Positions 1 to 5,060 of a stretch of DNA of 5,060 nucleotides are shown here, piece by piece. A program made the position numbers and the translations under genes. Location of the stretch: positions 1-5,060 of the forward strand of contig CAJXXD010000092.1 in NCBI GenBank assembly GCA_913062835.1, read 5' to 3'. A model generated the notes under the pieces. That model ran no database searches, had not been told where the DNA came from, and saw only the letters and a program-made list of their open reading frames with translations. How positions within the stretch are numbered: the first letter of the stretch is position 1; each line of letters begins with the position of its first letter. The DNA comes from an uncultured Gammaproteobacteria bacterium (GTDB lineage: Bacteria > Pseudomonadota > Gammaproteobacteria > Pseudomonadales > Litorivicinaceae).

Positions 1-600
1 GCCACCGCGGTACCACTTAATCTTGTGAGCGGGATAGCCGAGGGTCAAAAGTGTGCGGATGTTGGTCGGGGACTGCCCACACCAAGGCCCGTTGCAGTAC
101 AGCAGGAGCGTTTTCGCGTTCGAAAAATCCCAGAGTCCATCTAACGGGATGGCGCCGAACTGCGTTTCCAGGATATCTGAAATCGTGAAGCTGTCTGATT
201 TACTCAATGACAGTGTGGTCCAAGGGATGTTAACGGCGCTCGGAATCATGCCCTTAGCGGCCCAATCCGGTGTGCGTGAGTCAATCAGAAGCGCATCAAT
301 GTCACCGAAGTCGCGTTGCTCTAACAGCTTTAACAGTTCGAGTTCACCTAAGGTTTCAACGCCCGGTGCAATGGTCATGGGTTGCACGCAAAACGGCGGG
401 CAGGGTCGTGACGTCAGCGCGAAATCATCCACGATCCGGTTGTTGTGATCAGGATTTCTTTCAATGACGACGGTACTGCCTTGATGGGGTACTTCTAGGC
501 TTTGTAGGCTGCTGCTGATGCCGACCGGTCTTGAATCACTGGCTATGACCAGTGGGCTGGTGATCAGGCACAAAAGGCCGATTAACAAAGGATGCTTCAT
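1..600 (-). CDS. Secreted rhodanese-domain protein, C-terminus beyond window
   Basis: The minus-strand frame is open from ATG at 600-598 to the left edge (200 codons, no stop), so the C-terminus is missing. The start is supported by AGGAG at 607-611, six bases upstream. Residues 1-20 form a Sec signal peptide (basic MKH, hydrophobic stretch, cleavage likely after V-I-A20), so the protein should act in the periplasm. Residues about 82-200 look like a rhodanese domain: a LLIDSRTPDWAAKGMIPSA segment (105-122) matches the 'D-x-R-x-x-x-E/D-x-x-x-G-H-I-P-G-A' region, and LLLYCNGPWCGQS (165-177) is the active-site strand and loop, with C169 the likely persulfide-carrying cysteine. Before it lies a CPPFC motif (67-71). 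Such domains move sulfane sulfur or handle thiols; the actual substrate is unknown. The gene is divergent from pdsO. Domain assignment is firm, biological role is not. Confidence 0.85.
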   Translation of the reverse strand, partial: MKHPLLIGLLCLITSPLVIASDSRPVGISSSLQSLEVPHQGSTVVIERNPDHNNRIVDDFALTSRPCPPFCVQPMTIAPGVETLGELELLKLLEQRDFGDIDALLIDSRTPDWAAKGMIPSAVNIPWTTLSLSKSDSFTISDILETQFGAIPLDGLWDFSNAKTLLLYCNGPWCGQSPTNIRTLLTLGYPAHKIKWYRGG

Positions 601-763
601 GCGTCTCTCCTGAGTCCATTGTTATCTTTAGGCTCAGAGTAGTGTCGCCGGTGATGGCTGTCTAGATTTGATCCACGCCTTCTCCATCGTTACTCACCGA
701 CTCCTCCCATCTGTTGACTCCGCACTCCGATTCAATGGCGCCATCAATACAGAGGAGACTTTT
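601..763. other. Divergent intergenic region between the rhodanese gene and pdsO
   Basis: This 163-bp stretch should hold the promoters of two divergent genes. I see no strong sigma-70 promoter. For the minus-strand gene, GATAAC (626-621) with GCGACA (648-643) and a 16-bp spacer matches each consensus box at 4 of 6 bases, but would leave a leader of only about 14 bases. For pdsO, TTGACT at 714-719 is a good -35 box but has no -10 box at the right distance. The ribosome binding sites of both genes (607-611 and 753-757) lie at the two ends. No coding sequence is supported here. Confidence 0.6.
735..744. promoter_or_regulatory. 10-bp perfect palindrome upstream of pdsO (possible operator)
   Basis: ATGGCGCCAT is its own reverse complement and sits 19 bases before the pdsO start, just ahead of its ribosome binding site. 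It lies where a -10 box would be expected relative to TTGACT at 714-719, so a bound repressor could block transcription. A palindrome this short can occur by chance, and no known operator matches it. Confidence 0.2.
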
Positions 764-1468
764 ATGAAAGCATTGATTCAAGTGGCGTTCGTGGGTGCCT
801 TAGCCACACCGGCCTGGGCGGATACGTCGGTGTCTCAGATGCCCGAGCACATAGGCTTTGGGTCGGGCGCCTTGTTGGGTGCTGCCGTCGCAGGACCGGT
901 CGGCGTGGTTGTGGGCGGCACGCTTGGGGCACTCATGGGACACGATGTGGTCAACGATCAGGTGATTGCATCCAAAACGGAGGCCTTAACGGCATTAGAG
1001 ACCGAGGTGGCCGAGGCCAGAAATGCGTTGGCCCAAGTGCAGGCCGAGACCGCGAAAGCCGAAGCCGAATTGGCCGCGTTCAAAACCTTAATGGCCGATC
1101 TGTCGTTATCGGTTCACTTTGAGACCGACTCAGCGATGACTGCAGAGAGCTACCGACAGGCGCTCGAGGCCCTAGCCAAAGCCAGCCAGCAAATTGATGG
1201 CATGACCGTGTCTTTAATCGGGCATGCCGATGCCCGCGGCAGTGCCGCACACAATCATGCGCTATCCAAAGCCCGAGCCGACTCGGTCAGTGCGGTGTTG
1301 GCGGCTGCCGGGGCACCCAAAGACGTCTTGCACACTGAGGCGAGGGGGGAAGCCGATGCGGGCAAGGACGACGTCTGTGGTTTCCATGCGCTCGACCGTC
1401 GAGTGGACCTCCAAGTGCGCTTTTCTGAGGATGCCGCCAATGCGGGTCTTTATACCCTTCGACAGTGA
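764..1468 (+). CDS. pdsO: Sortase-system-associated OmpA-like periplasmic protein (PdsO-like)
   Basis: This 234-residue protein probably anchors to peptidoglycan in the periplasm. Order of parts: signal peptide 1-19 (cleavage likely A-W-A19/D20); a glycine-zipper-like hydrophobic stretch at about 31-60 rich in G and A; a charged alanine-rich helix or coiled coil at about 68-108; and an OmpA C-terminal domain at about 113-220. The OmpA domain shows GHADARGSAAHNHALSKARA (153-172). D156 and R171 have the 15-residue spacing of the aspartate and arginine that bind diaminopimelate in OmpA family members. The ATG at 764 was chosen because AGGAG lies at 753-757 and the signal peptide starts there; the open frame extends upstream to 668 without such support. 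Architecture plus the PdsR- and PdsS-like genes downstream identify it as PdsO of the Proteobacterial Dedicated Sortase system. Its exact role there is unknown. A single cysteine, C205, lies in the OmpA domain. Without the context it would be called a generic OmpA-family protein. Confidence 0.85.
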   Translation: MKALIQVAFVGALATPAWADTSVSQMPEHIGFGSGALLGAAVAGPVGVVVGGTLGALMGHDVVNDQVIASKTEALTALETEVAEARNALAQVQAETAKAEAELAAFKTLMADLSLSVHFETDSAMTAESYRQALEALAKASQQIDGMTVSLIGHADARGSAAHNHALSKARADSVSAVLAAAGAPKDVLHTEARGEADAGKDDVCGFHALDRRVDLQVRFSEDAANAGLYTLRQ

Positions 1469-1472
1469 TCCT

Positions 1473-1493
1473 GGGGCCGAGCCGGCCCCTTTA
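1473..1493 (+). terminator. GC-rich hairpin just after pdsO (weak terminator or attenuator)
   Basis: Four bases after the pdsO stop, GGGGCCG (1473-1479) pairs perfectly with CGGCCCC (1483-1489) around a three-base loop, AGC, and is followed by TTTA. The seven-pair all-GC stem is strong, but the T run is only three bases. Termination is therefore likely partial at best, and it could instead stabilise the pdsO 3' end. It could lower pdsRS expression relative to pdsO. Confidence 0.4.
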
Positions 1494-1541
1494 GTGCCCT
1501 TTGATCGCTTGACCATGACGCCCATGGCAAGCCGAAATCTC

Positions 1542-1557
1542 GAGGAGAGTGTGGATG
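1542..1557 (+). promoter_or_regulatory. Second ribosome binding site and ATG in frame with pdsR
   Basis: GAGGAGAG at 1542-1549 is followed five bases later by ATG at 1555-1557. This frame is open through to pdsR, so initiation here would add 43 residues (beginning MELTKTRTES) before the receiver domain. The extension is arginine-rich and shows no recognisable fold. It could be a real longer isoform, a translated leader coupled to the 1684 start, or chance. Confidence 0.3.
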
Positions 1558-1683
1558 GAACTGACAAAGACGCGGACCGAGTCTCGGGCGGGCGCCATGC
1601 CGAACCGGCTTTCGGTGGCAAAACGCGGTATGGTTGCGGTCAGGGCTCGGGAGCAGCTGACCTTTGAATGGACAGGAGGGGCG

Positions 1684-2376
1684 ATGCACTCACACATCGT
1701 GGTGGTAGAAGACGACGTCGATCAGCTGGCGAACTATTCCTATGCCCTGAGCAAAAAGGGATTTACGGTTTCTGGGTATGAGTCGCCCGATGAGGTGTTG
1801 CACGCACTGTCTGGGCAGCCGAGCTTGGTACTTCTGGACATTCATTTGGGGAAAGATCCAGATGCCGGCTTTGGTATTTGTCGTTGGTTATTGGATCGCT
1901 ATCCTGGACTTCCGGTAATTTTCCTAACCAGTCGCACCGATGAAATCGATCAAATTTTTGGGCTGCGGTTGGGTGCTTGGGATTATCTGACCAAACCGAT
2001 CTCGGCGGCCCTATTGGTGGAGAAAGTGGCTGCCGTTTTGAAGCGGGCCAATCGAAGCCGACAGGCTTTAGGTTCTGTGCTGCAGGACGGACCCTTGATC
2101 TTAGATCCCGATCGGGCCGTGGTGACCTATCAGGGACAACATGTCAATTTTACAGTGACTGAGATGTCTATCTTAGAAGCGTTATTGCGTGCGGGCGGAA
2201 CCCTTCTGACCTATGACCAACTGGCCGAACGCACCCGGCAGACGGTGGTCACGAACAATACGTTGAGTACGCACATTAAACACATCCGTCGGAAGTTGAA
2301 GGCCATCGATCCGAGCTTTGATGCGCTGATTAACGTCTACGGCACGGGATATCGCTGGGAGTCTCCGCCCGGATGA
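1684..2376 (+). CDS. pdsR: OmpR-family response regulator of a sortase system (PdsR-like)
   Basis: A 230-residue cytoplasmic transcription regulator. The receiver domain (about 3-122) has the acidic group E9-D10-D11, phospho-acceptor D52 in LVLLDIHLG (48-56), T82 in FLTSR, and K104 in YLTKP. The winged-helix DNA-binding domain (about 134-227) has its recognition helix around NNTLSTHIKHIRRKL (191-205) and ends with the typical VYGTGYRW (218-225). The segments around IFGLRLGAWDYLTKPIS, GPLILD and THIKHIRRK resemble the PdsR family of the Proteobacterial Dedicated Sortase system more than PhoB or OmpR. The start at 1684 has AGGAGG at 1674-1679 and puts the first receiver strand at residue 4, as is usual; an in-frame ATG at 1555 is an alternative. 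The stop overlaps the start of pdsS by 4 bp, so the two are co-translated partners. Its target promoters are unknown; pdsO and the sortase genes are the obvious guess. Confidence 0.88.
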   Translation: MHSHIVVVEDDVDQLANYSYALSKKGFTVSGYESPDEVLHALSGQPSLVLLDIHLGKDPDAGFGICRWLLDRYPGLPVIFLTSRTDEIDQIFGLRLGAWDYLTKPISAALLVEKVAAVLKRANRSRQALGSVLQDGPLILDPDRAVVTYQGQHVNFTVTEMSILEALLRAGGTLLTYDQLAERTRQTVVTNNTLSTHIKHIRRKLKAIDPSFDALINVYGTGYRWESPPG

Positions 2377-4220
2377 GACTTGGCCTGCGTCTGAAACTAT
2401 TTTTGTTTGTGCCGGTGGTGGCCTTGTTGCCCTGGCTTGGGTATCAGACGTACGTCAAGCTCGATGTGTTTGTGGTGGAAGCGCAAGCGGAATCGATGCG
2501 CGTACTGGCAGAAACACTGCGTGCGGAGCTGGATGCATTGCCACCGAGCCGCGCACGTGCCTCGCGTGGGCTGGCCGTTGAGCCTTTCGCGGAGCCGTCT
2601 GTTATCGATGGGTTTATGGACGATTGGCCGGCAATTAATCCGGTGTTATCTGATGAGCGGTTGTCGTTGTACCTCGGTCAGTATGATCAGATGGTGACGC
2701 TGGTTGCTGAGATCCGGGATCCCACACGCTTTTACCGTGAACCCTTGTTTGGCCGTGCCGAGGCCGTGCCTTTTGATGCGGTGCGGATACGGCAATTGAG
2801 TGATCTGCAAAGTCAGCTGACTCTAGCGACCGAAGCGCCGGGTGGATTCTCAGTTGCCATTGAGACCGAGGCCTCTGTCTGGGCGCCGGCCCGCGTCATG
2901 GCGCACTGGTGGGAAATCGCCGGAGGTTATCGACTCGAGTGGCGCATGCCGGTGCGATTCTTCACCCAAGGCTTCACCGAATTAACCGTGGTGGATCACA
3001 ATTGGGCGTCGCCGGTTCGAGAGGTGTACCGGTTTCGGGTCGAGCCTTTGGATCCTGGGACCATGCAACTTGCGCGGCGACTTGCCGGCGATACACGGCA
3101 ACTGATGGTGGTCGATGCCGAGCGCAGGCTGGTGGCAAAAACCGCAGCGCTGCCGGAACTGCCTGGATTAATGCCTTCGGATATCGAATTGGGTAATCGG
3201 AGCAGCGCCGATTTTTTAACCCGCGTAATTCCGGTGCGATCCGAACGGGGTGAGACCTATCAGGTTGTAGTCCGCTCGCCACGAAGCTCGGTGATCGGTG
3301 GAGCCCAACAAGCGCTGGTGACTTTGGGGTGGCAAACACTCGGCGTGTTGGCCGCGCTGGTGGTTGGCCTGTCGGTGTTTTCAGGCCGATTGGCTGAACG
3401 GATTGGCCGATTGCGTCGGGAACTCAAATCCTATTTAGATGTGCGAGGCCGCCTGCAACCGGTGCCCCGGTTAAGTGGCACTGAGGCCTCCGATGAAGTG
3501 GGCGATTTAGCCAGAGACATAGGAACCGTGCTCGCCGACCTGAACCGGTATACCGCTTTTTTAGAGCGGATTCCCAGGACGTTAAAACATGAGCTCAGTA
3601 ATCCCATGAGTGCCATTCAAACGAGCCTTGAATTGTTAGCCGAAGAGACTGATCCAGTGCAAATCGCGCGGCTTCGTGCGACCGCGGAACGGGGTATTCA
3701 GAAGCTTGAATCGACCCTGGCGCAAGTCACCGAGGCGGCCAGTTTGGAAGAAGCGCTTCGCGATGACGGGCAGGCCCCGTTTGACTTGGTGGGGCTGACC
3801 GAGCAGGCGCTTGACAGTATGCGGTTATCAGCGCCAGACCGTCGCTGGGAGTTGGATGCGCCCATGAAGACTCTATGGGTGTTAGGCAATGATCTTAGAT
3901 TTGAGCAACTGCTGGATAAGGTGTTCGATAATGCGCGGGATTTTACGCCGATCGGCGGGCGCGTTCAGGTGTCCATTCGTGACCAAATCACCTCGGTCAG
4001 CGTCGCCATTGAAAACGAGGGCCCCGCATTGACGGAACAGGCGCTCGCAGATGCGTTTCAATTGTTCTCGGGCACCCGCAACGATGCCAGTGGCCAGCAT
4101 CTGGGCTTGGGGCTCTATGTGGTCCGCCTGATTGCAGAGTCCATGGGTGCCACGGTGTCGCTGACTAATACGGCCCAGGGTGTTTCTGTGCTTATTACAG
4201 GGCTGCGCGTTCCGGGCTAG
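2373..4220 (+). CDS. pdsS: Membrane sensor histidine kinase of a sortase system (PdsS-like)
   Basis: A 615-residue inner-membrane sensor kinase, the expected partner of PdsR. TM1 is at about 7-27 and TM2 at about 313-337. The roughly 285-residue periplasmic part between them contains VIDGFMDDWP (78-86), like the 'DGxxxDW' start of CBM9-like carbohydrate-binding folds, then beta-rich sequence. A HAMP-like linker at about 338-393 includes EASDEVGDLA (371-380). The dimerisation/H-box has H406 in TLKHELSNPMSAI (403-415). The ATPase domain covers about 470-613: N-box LLDKVFDNARDFTP (513-526, N520), G1-like ENEGP (547-551) and G2 LGLGLYVVRLIAE (577-589). The start is the ATG of the ATGA overlap with pdsR. 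GGGAG at 2357-2361 is too distant to be a strong ribosome site, so translational coupling is likely. The family model as I recall it is nearer 700 residues, so this is a shorter member. The signal sensed is not known. Odd points: S409-N410 replace the usual R-T of the H-box, and N548 stands where G1 normally has aspartate. Confidence 0.87.
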   Translation: MRLGLRLKLFLFVPVVALLPWLGYQTYVKLDVFVVEAQAESMRVLAETLRAELDALPPSRARASRGLAVEPFAEPSVIDGFMDDWPAINPVLSDERLSLYLGQYDQMVTLVAEIRDPTRFYREPLFGRAEAVPFDAVRIRQLSDLQSQLTLATEAPGGFSVAIETEASVWAPARVMAHWWEIAGGYRLEWRMPVRFFTQGFTELTVVDHNWASPVREVYRFRVEPLDPGTMQLARRLAGDTRQLMVVDAERRLVAKTAALPELPGLMPSDIELGNRSSADFLTRVIPVRSERGETYQVVVRSPRSSVIGGAQQALVTLGWQTLGVLAALVVGLSVFSGRLAERIGRLRRELKSYLDVRGRLQPVPRLSGTEASDEVGDLARDIGTVLADLNRYTAFLERIPRTLKHELSNPMSAIQTSLELLAEETDPVQIARLRATAERGIQKLESTLAQVTEAASLEEALRDDGQAPFDLVGLTEQALDSMRLSAPDRRWELDAPMKTLWVLGNDLRFEQLLDKVFDNARDFTPIGGRVQVSIRDQITSVSVAIENEGPALTEQALADAFQLFSGTRNDASGQHLGLGLYVVRLIAESMGATVSLTNTAQGVSVLITGLRVPG

Positions 4221-4242
4221 TCGTCACAAAGGCGTCACATTT
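4221..4242 (+). promoter_or_regulatory. Candidate Pho box (PhoB site) upstream of ppk2
   Basis: Two tandem 11-bp units, CGTCACAAAGG (4222-4232) and CGTCACATTTC (4233-4243), repeat CGTCACA in register. This is the layout of a Pho box: two direct repeats near CTGTCAT, each followed by an A/T-rich spacer. It aligns well with the E. coli pstS and phoA boxes as I remember them. It starts directly after the pdsS stop and ends 37 bases before the preferred ppk2 start. PhoB would bind here under phosphate limitation in place of a -35 box. I see no good -10 box. The second unit also forms a small dyad, TCACA-TTTC-TGTGA (4235-4248). Confidence 0.6.
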
Positions 4243-4279
4243 CTGTGATCAAGTGATGGTTTTGCGAAAGGATGCGAGC

Positions 4280-5060
4280 GTGACAGATTCAGAAGAGTGG
4301 AATGCCCTTGAAAAGCGGATACAGCTCGAAGATCTCTTCGATGAGTTGTATGAAACCGAGTTGGAAGACGATGTGCTGGTCTCTGAAAAGGTCCGCGAAG
4401 TCTACAAGTCGGCACGGCCCCCACAGATGGATCGACGCCTATATTTTAAGGAATTGCTCCGTCTGCAATTTGAGCTGATCAAACTCCAAGACTGGGTGGA
4501 AGCCACTGGCGAACGTGTGTGCGTGGTGTTTGAAGGCCGAGATTCGGCCGGAAAAGGAGGTGTGATTAAACGCATCACCCAGCGTTTAAATCCGCGCATC
4601 TGTCGAGTGGTCGCTTTGTCGAAGCCGACCGAGCAAGAGCGCACCCAATGGTACTTCCAACGCTATGTCAGTCATCTGCCGGCGGCCGGTGAAATCGTCC
4701 TATTTGATCGGTCTTGGTACAACCGCGCTGGGGTGGAGCGGGTCATGGGTTTTGCCTCAGAGAGTCAGGTCAATGAATTCATGCAAGACGCGCCAGAGTT
4801 TGAGCGGATGATCACGCGCTCCGGGATCCGCTTGGTGAAGTATTGGTTCTCAATCACCGACGAAGAACAGCAATTGCGATTCTTAATGCGCATCCACGAT
4901 CCGATGAAGCAGTGGAAGTTGTCGCCAATGGATCTTCAGTCGCGCGTGCGATGGGAGGATTACACCAAGGCCAAAGAAGAGATGTTCCGGAATACCAATA
5001 TTCCAGAGGCTCCCTGGTATGTCGTGGAAGCCAACGATAAACGGCGAGCCCGTCTTAACT
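4280..5060 (+). CDS. ppk2: Polyphosphate kinase 2 (class I), C-terminus beyond window
   Basis: A cytoplasmic PPK2 enzyme, which transfers phosphate between polyphosphate and a nucleoside diphosphate (ADP or GDP) to make the triphosphate, or the reverse. The 260 residues present cover nearly the whole expected single-domain class I length, and the frame has no stop before the right edge. Visible motifs: Walker A FEGRDSAGKGG (84-94, K92); the QWYFQRYVSHLPAAGEIVLF segment (123-142); Walker B-like FDRSWYNRAGVERVMGF (142-158, D143, R144); and the lid region WKLSPMD (212-218). Serine at 89 replaces the more usual alanine of DAAGKG, a mild change. The GTG start at 4280 has AAAGGA at 4267-4272, seven bases upstream. 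An in-frame ATG at 4256 would add eight residues but has no ribosome site and falls inside the likely promoter. The gene lies 59 bp after pdsS, codirectional, with a candidate Pho box between, so it is probably its own Pho-regulated unit. ADP versus GDP preference cannot be told from this. Confidence 0.92.
   Translation, partial: MTDSEEWNALEKRIQLEDLFDELYETELEDDVLVSEKVREVYKSARPPQMDRRLYFKELLRLQFELIKLQDWVEATGERVCVVFEGRDSAGKGGVIKRITQRLNPRICRVVALSKPTEQERTQWYFQRYVSHLPAAGEIVLFDRSWYNRAGVERVMGFASESQVNEFMQDAPEFERMITRSGIRLVKYWFSITDEEQQLRFLMRIHDPMKQWKLSPMDLQSRVRWEDYTKAKEEMFRNTNIPEAPWYVVEANDKRRARLN

Noticed and set aside
53..448. Plus-strand open frame of 131 codons opposite the left-hand gene
   Set aside because: It lacks a ribosome site and any recognisable domain, while the minus strand encodes a clear signal peptide and rhodanese domain over the same bases.
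668..763. Upstream extension of PdsO starting at 668
   Set aside because: No ribosome site at 668, and the extension would bury the signal peptide that begins at 764, where AGGAG is well placed.
1224..1667. Plus-strand frame overlapping the end of pdsO and filling the gap to pdsR
   Set aside because: Most of it is out of frame with the OmpA domain; the part in the gap (from ATG at 1515 or 1524) has no ribosome site and no domain resemblance.
2974..3339. Minus-strand open frame of 121 codons inside pdsS
   Set aside because: It is antisense to well-supported coding sequence, with no start signal and no domain character.
4235..4248. CRP- or FNR-like site (TCACA-TTTC-TGTGA)
   Set aside because: The half-sites are in the reverse order to the CRP consensus (TGTGA-N6-TCACA) and the spacing is wrong; the 11-bp direct repeat fits a Pho box better.
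4235..4248. Terminator for pdsS formed by the TCACA/TGTGA dyad
   Set aside because: The stem is only 5 bp, A/T-containing, and no T run follows.
4256..4279. ATG at 4256 as the ppk2 start
   Set aside because: No ribosome site precedes it and it lies only 13 bases after the candidate Pho box, where the core promoter should be; GTG at 4280 has AAAGGA at a good distance.

Overview
The window reads as ordinary chromosomal DNA of a Gram-negative, probably marine-type gammaproteobacterium. This is inferred from moderately GC-rich coding sequence, an OmpA-type periplasmic protein, Sec signal peptides, and the Proteobacterial Dedicated Sortase (PDS) regulatory genes, a family set known mainly from marine proteobacteria. 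I cannot name a genus.

Layout. On the minus strand, 600 down to the left edge holds a secreted rhodanese-domain protein whose C-terminus runs off the window. A 163-bp divergent intergenic region (601-763) follows. Then three plus-strand genes form one functional block: an OmpA-like protein (764-1468, PdsO-like), an OmpR-type response regulator (1684-2376, PdsR-like) and a two-pass membrane histidine kinase (2373-4220, PdsS-like). The last two overlap by 4 bp (ATGA). Between pdsO and pdsR is a 215-bp gap with a short GC-rich hairpin and a second, in-frame translation start for the regulator. Immediately after pdsS is a sequence closely resembling a Pho box (4221-4242). It precedes a class I polyphosphate kinase 2 gene (4280 to the right edge, C-terminus cut off).

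How the genes work together. PdsS would sense something in the periplasm through a beta-rich N-terminal domain and phosphorylate PdsR at D52. PdsO would sit in the periplasm bound to peptidoglycan. In the described PDS system these three accompany one class GN sortase and its single LPXTG-type target protein. Neither is visible in this window: the upstream neighbour is the rhodanese gene and the downstream neighbour is ppk2. The ppk2 gene is probably a separate unit answering to phosphate starvation.

The points most worth a second look are the regulatory half of a sortase system without its sortase in view, the candidate Pho box in front of ppk2, the deviant H-box and ATP-site residues of PdsS, and the cysteine-rich secreted rhodanese. 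No RNA genes, mobile elements, CRISPR arrays or large repeats were seen.
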